From JBGSPL01 sp964511435 (lineage in GTDB: Bacteria; Patescibacteriota; CPR2; UBA1875; CAIMLA01), in the NCBI GenBank assembly GCA_964511435.1, contig CAZEFH010000018.1, positions 1 to 10,542 on the forward strand: a stretch of DNA of 10,542 nt, written 5' to 3'. Of this stretch, positions 1 through 6,238 are shown one piece after another; position 1 is the stretch's first letter; each line of letters begins with the position of its first letter. The notes beneath the pieces were generated by a model, which was not told where the DNA came from, made no database searches, and was given only the letters and a program-made list of their open reading frames with translations. Made by a program: the position numbers and the translations under genes.

Positions 1-539
1 CTAGATCTACTTGCCTGTCTCGACCCACGGGCGCAGTCATTATAAAGAATAAGCAAGTCCTTTCCACCGGATACAATGGCTCTATGCCAGGGATTGCCCA
101 CTGTAGTGATGACGGTGCTTGCTTTCGTCGTGCCGCAGGGGCAGCAGACGCAGGTAAATATGATAACTGCCGCAGCGCTCATGCTGAGGCAAACGCTATC
201 GCGCAGGCGGCAAAGAACGGCATTGATGTCAGTGGGGCTACTGTTTATGTGACGCTCTATCCGTGTTATGTTTGTACTAAGCTACTAGTGCAAGCCGGGA
301 TTAAGAAAGTTTACTATGAGTATGGCTATAAATCCGTCGATACGAAGCGGGATAAGCTCTGGGAAGAAGCTCTTAAGAAGGCTGGTCTTGAAGTCGAACA
401 AGTAGATCTAACTGACGACGCACTGCTAAAGACCATGGTATCTCTACTCGGCTCTACTTCTTGGAGAAGGGAACTATTGCCAACAGGAGAACCAACAGGA
501 AGAATCGAAAATATTCATATGGAAGAAATGCATAAATAG
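1..539 (+). CDS. dCMP deaminase, 5' end cut by window
   Basis: Zinc-dependent deaminase that would turn dCMP into dUMP, the substrate of thymidylate synthase; cytosolic. The frame is open from the first base, with the first whole codon at position 3. The residues before the first internal ATG (84) already match the family: a conserved RSTC, then GAVI, then TGYNG. The true start is therefore upstream and roughly 20 residues are missing; the ATG at 84 is internal. The zinc and catalytic motifs are visible: HAE followed by NAI near base 180, and PCYVC near base 262. The DDGAC and DNC segments ahead of HAE fit the extra cysteine-rich loop of dCMP deaminases. After the deaminase fold there is a polar tail of about 25 residues with no recognised domain. 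The TAG stop lies beside the ribosome binding site of the next gene, which suggests translational coupling. Family call is firm. Confidence 0.93.
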   Translation, partial: RSTCLSRPTGAVIIKNKQVLSTGYNGSMPGIAHCSDDGACFRRAAGAADAGKYDNCRSAHAEANAIAQAAKNGIDVSGATVYVTLYPCYVCTKLLVQAGIKKVYYEYGYKSVDTKRDKLWEEALKKAGLEVEQVDLTDDALLKTMVSLLGSTSWRRELLPTGEPTGRIENIHMEEMHK

Positions 540-549
540 GAGGTTAAGC

Positions 550-1089
550 GTGGTACTCGGAGTTGATAAATTACTAGAACTAGTAGAAAAGCAGAATTTG
601 GTGGAAGGTCTATGTGAACGTGAGCTTACTAATCCCGAGGGAACTGGTTTTGACCTCAGAATTGGAGAGCTTTATACCATAAGTGGCTCAGGATACCTTG
701 GTGAGGCTGAGCGCAAAACCTGCGATATTGAGCTAGTTTCGAAATATGAAGAGGGGAAAGTCACGACCCATATCATTAAACCTGGTGATTTTTATTTATT
801 TAAAACGATAGAAAAGGTAAATATACCCGATAATCTGACGGCAGAGTTTAAGCCGCGTACCACGATGCAACGCATGGGCATCTTTTTTCGAGCCTCCAAT
901 GCCGCTCCTGGCTACTCTGGCGAACTAACTTTTGCAATCGCAAACGTCGGACCATGTGAGGTGAAACTTGAACTAGGTGCCCGTGTTTGCCACGTCATAT
1001 TTCATGAAGTAAACGGTAAAACTCACGCTTATCGTGGCCAGTGGCAAGGTGGTCGTGTCACGACCGATGGTCAAGAAGTGCAGGTATAA
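550..1089 (+). CDS. dcd: dCTP deaminase/dUTPase-fold protein (Dcd-like), altered active site
   Basis: A 179-residue member of the trimeric dCTP deaminase/dUTPase family, whose usual role is making dUTP or dUMP from dCTP. GTG is taken as start because AGGAGG (538-543) sits 6 bases upstream. Family marks: FDLRIG (34-39), FKPRTTMQRMG (100-110, the motif-2 equivalent of RSSLAR), PGYSGELTF (120-128), LGARVCHVIF (142-151) and a C-terminal YRGQWQGG. Odd points: aligned by eye to E. coli Dcd, the IDPG aspartate is Ala119 and the catalytic Glu138 position is Ala129, so neither the dUTPase aspartate nor the deaminase glutamate is present. The two motif-2 serines are threonines (104, 105). The fold assignment is strong. 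Activity may differ from dCTP deamination, or the protein may be non-catalytic. It sits 10 bases after the dCMP deaminase and shares 1 base with the next gene. Confidence 0.8.
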   Translation: MVLGVDKLLELVEKQNLVEGLCERELTNPEGTGFDLRIGELYTISGSGYLGEAERKTCDIELVSKYEEGKVTTHIIKPGDFYLFKTIEKVNIPDNLTAEFKPRTTMQRMGIFFRASNAAPGYSGELTFAIANVGPCEVKLELGARVCHVIFHEVNGKTHAYRGQWQGGRVTTDGQEVQV

Positions 1090-1454
1090 TGAAAATGTAT
1101 TTATCTCATGGCGCGCATTATGATTTCAAAGAGCAATTATATATGCCCTTGAGACAATCTAATTTAGTTATAGAGCATGAGATATATTTTTCTCATGAAA
1201 CCGATGGTTGGGTAAACACAAAAGAAATTATTGAAAAATCAGACATTGTAGTCGCTGAAGTAAGCGAGGCCGGTACTGGCATAGGAATAGAGCTGGGCTG
1301 GGCAAACTCTGCCCGAAAACCAGTTATCGCAATTTACAAAAACGGAATTAGCTTTTCCCGTTCTATAAAGGCGGTAACAGAAAATATAGTATCGTATGAT
1401 CAAGGTAGCTTAGTCGAAGTAATAGAACAAGAAGTTGATAAGTTAAGGGGTTAG
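1089..1454 (+). CDS. nucleoside 2-deoxyribosyltransferase / DNPH1-like protein
   Basis: A 121-residue protein whose C-terminal half resembles the nucleoside 2-deoxyribosyltransferase superfamily, most closely the 2'-deoxynucleoside 5'-phosphate N-hydrolase DNPH1/Rcl. That enzyme splits deoxynucleoside monophosphates into base and deoxyribose 5-phosphate. SDIVVAEVSEAGTGIGIELG (51-70) matches the conserved ADVVVAEV...GVGYELG stretch of Rcl, and Glu68 falls at the catalytic glutamate; KPVIAIY follows. The N-terminus is short and lacks an obvious GS(I/M)RGG nucleotide loop. The ATG at 1089 is chosen because it overlaps the preceding TAA (TAATG) and the conserved part begins there; the frame is open further upstream but overlaps dcd. 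Its place between dcd and thyA suggests deoxynucleotide clean-up or salvage, which is inference. Exact substrate unknown. Confidence 0.68.
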   Translation: MKMYLSHGAHYDFKEQLYMPLRQSNLVIEHEIYFSHETDGWVNTKEIIEKSDIVVAEVSEAGTGIGIELGWANSARKPVIAIYKNGISFSRSIKAVTENIVSYDQGSLVEVIEQEVDKLRG

Positions 1455-1455
1455 T

Positions 1456-2454
1456 ATGAATAAAAAACATCCAGAATATCAATACCTAGATTTAATGCAA
1501 GACATCTTAGAGAATGGTGTTAAGCAAACCGATGCTGGTACAGGAGACGTTACCTATAGTGTTTTCGGAAGGCAAATACGTTTTGACTTAAGCGAGGGCT
1601 TTCCTTTATTAACAACTAAAAAAGTTTATTGGAAGGGAGTCCTTGAGGAGCTTTATTGGTTTCTTTCCGGTCAAAATAACATTAAATATCTTGTAGATAA
1701 GAATGTTCACATTTGGGACGACTATCCATACCGAATTTATCATGAAAAAATGGTAAAGGGGGAGTTGCCAGAACTAACTAAAGAACAATTTATTGAACAA
1801 GTAGCCACCGATAATGATTTTGCCGCTAAGTATGGTGTACTGCCTCATATCTATGGTGAATTATGGAGACATTGGCCAGCCAAAGACGGACGTGGGGTGG
1901 ATCAAGTTCAGTGGATTGTAGATAAGATTAAGGAAGACCCCGATTCTCACAATACTTTGGTTAATTCCTGGAATCCGGAGTATCTTTACGAAATGGCGAA
2001 AAAGGAAGAAGCTTGTCGGTTTCCTATTTGCCATAATATGTACCAGATTAATGTAAAAAACGGTAAGCTCTCACTACTTCTATATCAGCGTTCTGCAGAT
2101 ATTTTTCTAGGTGTGCCGTTTAATATTGCGAGTTACGCATTACTTACCATGATTCTTGCAAAAGTAACAGGTAACGAGCCAGGCGAATTCATTCATACTT
2201 TTGGTGATGTTCATATTTATGAAAACCATTTCGACCAGGTTAGAGAACAATTGAGCCGTGAACCGCTACCATTGCCTTCAATAGATTTTGTGAGGGAATT
2301 CTCGACAATAGATGATTTCAGGCCTGATTGTGTGGAATTAGTAAATTACAAGTCTCATGAAACAATCAAGGCGAAACTTGCCACGGTTGGCGGACTTGTT
2401 ACAGCAGAATGGAGAGATTATAACAAAAAACAGGATGAAGATGCCAAGAATTAG
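1456..2454 (+). CDS. thyA: thymidylate synthase (ThyA), divergent phosphate-binding site
   Basis: Methylates dUMP to dTMP using methylene-tetrahydrofolate and releases dihydrofolate for FolA. At 332 residues it is longer than E. coli ThyA (264), mainly through an insert at about 90-128, as in L. casei ThyA, and a charged tail after residue 310. AAGGGG lies 5 bases before the ATG. Clear motifs: FPLLTTKK (49-56), YGELWRHWP (133-141), catalytic Cys192 in PICH, QRSADIFLGVPFNIASYALL (211-230) and GDVHIYENH (250-258). Asn223 points to dUMP rather than dCMP. Odd points: by alignment to E. coli, Arg21 becomes Ala27 and the Arg126-Arg127 pair becomes His165-Asn166; only Arg166 is kept (Arg212). These four arginines hold the dUMP phosphate in known enzymes. 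The residue before the catalytic Cys is Ile, not Pro. Family firm; exact substrate less so. Confidence 0.93.
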   Translation: MNKKHPEYQYLDLMQDILENGVKQTDAGTGDVTYSVFGRQIRFDLSEGFPLLTTKKVYWKGVLEELYWFLSGQNNIKYLVDKNVHIWDDYPYRIYHEKMVKGELPELTKEQFIEQVATDNDFAAKYGVLPHIYGELWRHWPAKDGRGVDQVQWIVDKIKEDPDSHNTLVNSWNPEYLYEMAKKEEACRFPICHNMYQINVKNGKLSLLLYQRSADIFLGVPFNIASYALLTMILAKVTGNEPGEFIHTFGDVHIYENHFDQVREQLSREPLPLPSIDFVREFSTIDDFRPDCVELVNYKSHETIKAKLATVGGLVTAEWRDYNKKQDEDAKN

Positions 2455-2923
2455 TATTATTAGTGCTGTTGCAAGGGGGACTAGGGCGATTGGTCGAAAC
2501 AATGATCTTCTCTTTGATTTACCCGAGGATCTCGCGCACTTTAAGCGTGTTACTATGGGACACCCAGTCATTATGGGACTCAATACCTATAAATCATTAC
2601 CATTTTTACTTCCGGGAAGATTGAATGTAGTACTTAGCCCTGATGAGATAGAAATTGAAGGCGCTACAGTAGTTCATTCACTTGAGGAAGCATATAAAGT
2701 TGCCGGCGAAACTGATCATGATGAAATATTTGTTATTGGTGGTGGTTATGTTTACTCGCAGGCAATAAAAGATGCTGACAGGCTATATATTACCGAAGTC
2801 GATGGTGATAGCACGGGTGCGGATACATTTTTCCCAGACTATTCGGAGTTTCAAAAGGTTATTAGCTCTGAAGATGCTATTGCTGGCGGACTGCCTGTAA
2901 AATACCTAGTATTGGAGCGATAA
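2441..2923 (+). CDS. folA: dihydrofolate reductase
   Basis: NADPH-dependent reduction of dihydrofolate, the product of ThyA, to tetrahydrofolate. ATG 2441 is chosen: it gives MPRISIISAVARG..AIG, the usual DHFR beginning, a normal length of 160 residues, and an AGGA 5 bases upstream. An in-frame ATG at 2435 is possible but less well placed. The gene overlaps the end of thyA by 14 bases, so the two are probably translationally coupled. Visible motifs: LPEDLAHFK (27-35) with the catalytic acid Asp30, MGHPVIMG (39-46), LPGR (57-60), FVIGGG (97-102), Thr118 and FFPDY. Unusual features against E. coli DHFR: the Pro21-Trp22 pair is Leu-Phe (24-25), and Arg44-His45 of the cofactor-phosphate site are Leu47-Asn48, which could alter NADPH binding. 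No drug-resistance claim is made. Confidence 0.93.
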   Translation: MPRISIISAVARGTRAIGRNNDLLFDLPEDLAHFKRVTMGHPVIMGLNTYKSLPFLLPGRLNVVLSPDEIEIEGATVVHSLEEAYKVAGETDHDEIFVIGGGYVYSQAIKDADRLYITEVDGDSTGADTFFPDYSEFQKVISSEDAIAGGLPVKYLVLER

Positions 2924-3760
2924 ATGATTGAGATGACCGGTAAGGAACTAGCGAGTGCGATTGAGGCAAACATTAAGGAAAATGTTGTTAGCCAGAGATT
3001 AAAGTTGTCCCTATCGGTTATCTTGATTGGTTCCGATCCCGCAAGCGAGAAATATGTTGAGATCAAAAAGAAAGCATGTGAGAGAGTTGGTTTTGGCTTT
3101 CAGCTACATCGTTTTGATGAAAATGATTCTCAGACAGACGTTCTAAAACTGATTAATAAGTTAAATAAAGATCGTAAAACGACCGGAATTATTGTCCAGC
3201 TGCCACTCCCAGACGGATTCGTGCCAAACGAGCTACTAGAGGCGATCGACCCCCAGAAGGATGTAGATGGGCTCAATTCAGTGAATCTTGGCCGTCTGAC
3301 GAAGGGGCTTCCGGGTATTTTCCCCGCTACTGCTGAGGGGATTGTGAATCTACTGCGCTACTACCAGATTGAGCTAACTGGCAAGAAAGTGACTATTATT
3401 GGTCAGAGTAATCTTGTCGGTAAGCCACTGGCGCTAATGCTTCTGAATGAAGAAGCTACGGTGCTGCTTGCTAACAAATTTACCAAAAACGTGAAAGAGC
3501 TTACGCTGGAGTCTGATATTGTGATTTCTGCTGTCGGATTACCAAAACTGGTTAAAGCCGCGATGATAAAAGAAGGCGCAGTAGTTGTTGATGTTGGCAC
3601 ATCCCTCTATGAAGGTAAAATTGTTGGCGACGTCGACTACGTGAATGTTGCTAAAAAAGCGGCCTATATCACTCCCAGTCCAGGTGGGGTTGGTCCAATG
3701 ACCGTGTGCATGTTGCTTAGCAATGTTTATAAAGCGGCAACTGAAAAGTTTGAGGTGTAA
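2924..3760 (+). CDS. folD: methylene-tetrahydrofolate dehydrogenase/cyclohydrolase (FolD)
   Basis: Bifunctional enzyme interconverting 5,10-methylene-, 5,10-methenyl- and 10-formyl-tetrahydrofolate. The ATG follows the folA stop directly (TAAATG), with GGAG 6 bases upstream; a second ATG three codons in is less likely. Length is 278 residues, close to the E. coli 288. Catalytic residues are in place: Tyr44 and Lys48 in YVEIK, Gln92 in VQLPLP and the DVDG at 113-116. The nucleotide-binding part shows GQSNLVGKP (160-168) and KFTKN (185-189), similar to the GASNIVGRP and RFTKN segments of E. coli, then AVGLPKLV and TPSPGGVGPMT. Odd: the usual PCTP loop is PATA (134-137). Last gene of the first tight run; a 173-base gap with a palindromic repeat follows. 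Confidence 0.94.
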   Translation: MIEMTGKELASAIEANIKENVVSQRLKLSLSVILIGSDPASEKYVEIKKKACERVGFGFQLHRFDENDSQTDVLKLINKLNKDRKTTGIIVQLPLPDGFVPNELLEAIDPQKDVDGLNSVNLGRLTKGLPGIFPATAEGIVNLLRYYQIELTGKKVTIIGQSNLVGKPLALMLLNEEATVLLANKFTKNVKELTLESDIVISAVGLPKLVKAAMIKEGAVVVDVGTSLYEGKIVGDVDYVNVAKKAAYITPSPGGVGPMTVCMLLSNVYKAATEKFEV

Positions 3761-3802
3761 GATGGTTATCTCACTTACAAATAATTTTTATTAAACCATA
3801 GC

Positions 3803-3876
3803 TTGTCATCCTGAGTGAAACGAAGGATCCAGAGACAACGTAATTTCTAGATTGTTCACTACGTTCAGAAAGACAA
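3803..3876. repeat. imperfect palindromic intergenic repeat (GTCATCCTGAG type)
   Basis: Two imperfectly inverted arms: TTGTCATCCTGAGTGAAACG onward (3803-3830) and a right arm ending in TTCAGAAAGACAA (3849-3876). About 17 of 28 positions mirror exactly, more if G-U pairs are counted. The arms resemble a short palindrome I recall from intergenic regions of many unrelated bacteria, of the form GTCATCCTGAGCGAA...TTCGCTCAGAATGAC. It fills much of the folD-glyA gap. It could act as an RNA hairpin or be a decayed mobile palindrome; it has no T-run and is not a standard terminator. Confidence 0.6.
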
Positions 3877-3933
3877 AACTTTATGACCTTTATAACCTGT
3901 AACTTTTAACTTAACGACCGAAGGGAGTGATTC

Positions 3934-5154
3934 ATGGATAAAGAAGTTTTTGACATTATAGAGCTAGAAAAGGGAAGGCAGAAGAATGGCATTGAGCTGA
4001 TCGCGAGTGAGAACTATGTTACAGAGGATGTGCTTGCTGCCGCCGGTTCAATTCTTACTAATAAATATGCCGAAGGCACACCATCACATCGATATTATGG
4101 CGGTTGTGAATACATCGATAGAGTAGAGGATCTCGCTCGTGAGCGAGTAAAAAAGTTATTCAAGGCAGATCATGCGAACGTTCAGCCACATAGTGGTGCC
4201 AGCGCGAATATTGCTGCCTATTTTGCCATTATTGAGCTCGGCGATACCGTTCTTGGTCAAGCTCTTGACCAGGGTGGCCACCTCACACATGGTAGCGCAG
4301 TGAACTTTTCTGGTAAGTTCTACAACTTCATTCCCTATCACCTAACCGCAGACGGCTACATCGACTATGAAGAAGTTGAGAAACTAGCCCTTGAACATAA
4401 GCCGAAGCTAATTGTCGCCGGTGCTAGTGCCTATCCACGTACTATCGATTTCAAACGTTTCCGCGAGATTGCCGACAAAGTAGGTGCGCTACTAATGGTA
4501 GATATGGCCCACATCGCTGGGCTCGTGGCTACCGGCCTTCACCCATCACCAGTTCCCTATGCTGACATCGTTTCCACTACTACCCACAAAACCCTTCGTG
4601 GTCCACGAGGTGGTGTAATTCTTTGCAAGGAGCAGTATGCCAAAGCTGTCGACAAGGCAGTTTTCCCTGGTATGCAGGGCGGCCCACTCGAGCATGTTAT
4701 TGCTGCAAAGGCAGTTTGTTTCGGTGAAGCCCTCAAACCAGAGTTTACTGACTATGCAAAGCAGGTTGTGGCGAACGTACAGGCGATGCAGCGGGTTTTC
4801 GAGCGTGAGGGCGTAAATATGGTCAGTGGTGGCTCCGATAATCACCTACTGCTTCTAGATTTGCGTAGCCTGAAAGTAACGGGTAAAGTCGCTGAGACTG
4901 AGCTAGACAAGGTACATATTACAGTAAATAAAAATGCCATTCCAAATGATCCAGAGAGCCCATTTGTCACCTCTGGCATTCGCGTGGGTACTGCTGCTAT
5001 CACCACTCGTGGTTTTAAAGAATCAGACGCTACTAAAGTGGCAGAGTTAATTGTAAAAACCCTTCGAAATGTCGAAAATGAGACTGTCTATGAGGAAGTT
5101 CGGGGCGAGGTAGCTAAATTAGTAGAAGATAAACCGGTACCAGGGATAAAATAA
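3934..5154 (+). CDS. glyA: serine hydroxymethyltransferase
   Basis: PLP enzyme that moves the serine hydroxymethyl carbon to tetrahydrofolate, giving glycine and the methylene-tetrahydrofolate used by ThyA. The 406-residue length is typical. AAGGGAG lies 7 bases before the ATG. Motifs: ELIASENYV (21-29), NKYAEGTPSHRYYGGCE (43-59), PHSGASAN (85-92), VDMAHIAGLV (189-198) and STTTHKTLRGPRGG (214-227) with PLP-binding Lys219, then FPGMQGGPLEH. The GTPSH stretch replaces the GYPGR of E. coli. The gene begins after a 173-base gap and may have its own promoter. A TATAAC at 3891-3896 is a possible -10 box, but no good -35 was found, so no promoter is called. The next gene starts 1 base after its stop. 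Confidence 0.97.
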   Translation: MDKEVFDIIELEKGRQKNGIELIASENYVTEDVLAAAGSILTNKYAEGTPSHRYYGGCEYIDRVEDLARERVKKLFKADHANVQPHSGASANIAAYFAIIELGDTVLGQALDQGGHLTHGSAVNFSGKFYNFIPYHLTADGYIDYEEVEKLALEHKPKLIVAGASAYPRTIDFKRFREIADKVGALLMVDMAHIAGLVATGLHPSPVPYADIVSTTTHKTLRGPRGGVILCKEQYAKAVDKAVFPGMQGGPLEHVIAAKAVCFGEALKPEFTDYAKQVVANVQAMQRVFEREGVNMVSGGSDNHLLLLDLRSLKVTGKVAETELDKVHITVNKNAIPNDPESPFVTSGIRVGTAAITTRGFKESDATKVAELIVKTLRNVENETVYEEVRGEVAKLVEDKPVPGIK

Positions 5155-5155
5155 T

Positions 5156-5566
5156 ATGAAAATATTTGTCATTTGCAGTAAAAAGTTCTACGATCGAATC
5201 CCACCCATTAAGGAAAAGCTTGAGTTAATGGGTCATACTGTTATGTTGCCAAACTGCTATGATGACCCAGGAACAGAGGACCGCTATAGGAATATGGGTG
5301 CAAAGGAGCATTCAGAGTGGAAAGCGACCATGCTTAAGCACAGTACAGATGTTATTGATGGCGTAGATGCTGTTCTGGTACTGAATTTTGAGAAGAATGG
5401 AATGCAAAACTATATTGGTGGTGCTACCTTTCTCGAAATGTATGATGCTTTCAGGCTGGATAAGAAAATCTATCTATATAACGAGATTCCAGATGGGATT
5501 CTTCATGATGAGATTAAGGGTTTTGAGCCAATCTTGATACATGGTGATGTTGCCAAAGTTGAATAG
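5156..5566 (+). CDS. nucleoside 2-deoxyribosyltransferase-like protein
   Basis: A 136-residue Rossmann-like protein with the general layout of the nucleoside 2-deoxyribosyltransferase/DNPH1 superfamily. Visible parts: a first strand MKIFVICSKKFYD; GVDAVLVLNFEKNG (69-82) as the central strand with an acidic residue; and NYIGGATFLEMYDAF (85-99), where Glu94 fits the catalytic glutamate position, followed by LDKKIYLYNEIPD. Members exchange or hydrolyse the base of deoxynucleosides or deoxynucleotides, but the family also holds many uncharacterised proteins, so no reaction is assigned. It is not a close copy of the 1089-1454 protein. The start lies 1 base after the glyA TAA, with AGGGA about 9 bases upstream, so it is likely cotranscribed with glyA. 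A strong terminator follows the stop codon. Confidence 0.62.
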   Translation: MKIFVICSKKFYDRIPPIKEKLELMGHTVMLPNCYDDPGTEDRYRNMGAKEHSEWKATMLKHSTDVIDGVDAVLVLNFEKNGMQNYIGGATFLEMYDAFRLDKKIYLYNEIPDGILHDEIKGFEPILIHGDVAKVE

Positions 5567-5574
5567 GGTTTATT

Positions 5575-5602
5575 AAAAAGCCTGCATCTAGCAGGCTTTT
5601 TT
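5575..5602 (+). terminator. Rho-independent terminator
   Basis: AAAAAGCCTGC, loop ATCTA, then GCAGGCTTTTTT: a perfect stem with a T-run. It lies just after the stop at 5566 and ends the glyA unit. The A-rich left arm could let it work on the reverse strand too. Confidence 0.93.
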
Positions 5603-5610
5603 GATATTAT
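5602..5610 (+). promoter_or_regulatory. putative extended -10 promoter for the CMP kinase
   Basis: TGATATTAT is an extended -10 element (TG-N-TATTAT, with TATTAT at 5605-5610) directly against the T-run of the terminator. A transcript would start about 5617-5621, at or within 4 bases of the ATG at 5621, so the mRNA would be leaderless. No -35 box is visible; the terminator stem occupies that place. Confidence 0.5.
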
Positions 5611-5620
5611 ATATTGCAAT

Positions 5621-6190
5621 ATGAAGAAGAAAATCATCACTATAGCAGGTCTCCCTGGGTCAGGTAAATCTACTACAGCCAAGAAGGTAGCAGAGCGGCT
5701 TGGCTATGATCACTTCTCCTCTGGAGATCTCTTCCGAGCAATTGCAGCTGAGCATGGGCTTTCTGTGGCAGAGCTAAATCTCAAGGCCGATGCTGCTGGT
5801 GACGACAGTATTGACTTTGAAGTAGACGAAAAGCTTCGTAAAATTGGCGAGAATGGCGATACGCTAGTGATTGATTCTAGAACCGCCTTTCACTGGATAC
5901 CTAGCTCGTTCAAAGTCTATCTAAGTCTCGACCCCAATATTGCTGCAGAGAGAGTCTATAAACAGATCCGAGTAAGCGGTAGAGCCAGCCAAACAGCATC
6001 AAATGTGGAAGAAGTCAGGCTAGATATCGAAACTAGAAAAACCAGCGAGCTCGCTCGTTATGGTAAATTATATGGACTTGACTATACTGAAACGGCGCAT
6101 TATGATCTCGTACTCGATTCAAACGGAAAGAGCGTCGAGGAAATTGCAGCCCTAATCGTAGAAAAATATCAATCAGAACATTTATCATAA
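5621..6190 (+). CDS. cmk: cytidylate kinase, archaeal type
   Basis: Phosphorylates CMP and dCMP with ATP. The 189-residue length and motif order fit the archaeal-type cytidylate kinase family rather than the longer E. coli Cmk. Walker A GLPGSGKST is at 10-18, SSGDLFR at 33-39, the strand VIDSR at 83-87 (usually LEGR in relatives), the lid region RVSGRAS at 117-123, and ETRKTSELARYGKLYGLDY at 137-155, then YDLVLDS. The start is the first ATG, which gives the expected strand KKKIITIAG. There is no Shine-Dalgarno sequence, and the preceding bases look like a -10 box, so leaderless translation is likely. Product dCDP feeds the pyrimidine deoxynucleotide pool handled by the upstream operon. An AT-rich gap with repeats follows. 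Confidence 0.86.
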   Translation: MKKKIITIAGLPGSGKSTTAKKVAERLGYDHFSSGDLFRAIAAEHGLSVAELNLKADAAGDDSIDFEVDEKLRKIGENGDTLVIDSRTAFHWIPSSFKVYLSLDPNIAAERVYKQIRVSGRASQTASNVEEVRLDIETRKTSELARYGKLYGLDYTETAHYDLVLDSNGKSVEEIAALIVEKYQSEHLS

Positions 6191-6214
6191 TAAATATTGA
6201 TCTCCAATATTTAT
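6190..6214. repeat. AT-rich perfect inverted repeat
   Basis: ATAAATATTG, loop ATCTC, then CAATATTTAT: a 10-bp perfect stem starting in the last base of the cmk stop codon. There is no T-run, so it is a weak terminator candidate at best. It may be an operator for the promoter 24 bases downstream. Confidence 0.55.
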
Positions 6215-6238
6215 AAGACATTGATAATCTATATTTAT
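6196..6238. repeat. two direct repeats ATTGAT-N5-ATATTTAT, period 24
   Basis: The pattern occurs at 6196-6214 and again at 6220-6238, exactly 24 bases apart, with different 5-base spacers (CTCCA and AATCT). The second copy ends at the first base of the -35 box of the next promoter. Such paired sites could bind a regulator or act as an AT-rich UP element; chance in very AT-rich DNA cannot be excluded. Confidence 0.4.

Noticed and set aside
84..539. dCMP deaminase starting at ATG 84
   Set aside because: The frame is open to the window start and the earlier codons encode conserved family residues (RSTC, TGYNG), so this ATG is internal.
1041..1454. Longer form of the DNPH1-like protein from 1041
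   Set aside because: The extra 16 residues overlap dcd and look like out-of-frame dcd sequence; the TAATG overlap at 1089 fits the operon.
2357..2923. Longer DHFR beginning inside thyA at 2357
   Set aside because: It would add 28 residues with no family match and a large overlap; 2441 gives the normal length with a ribosome binding site.
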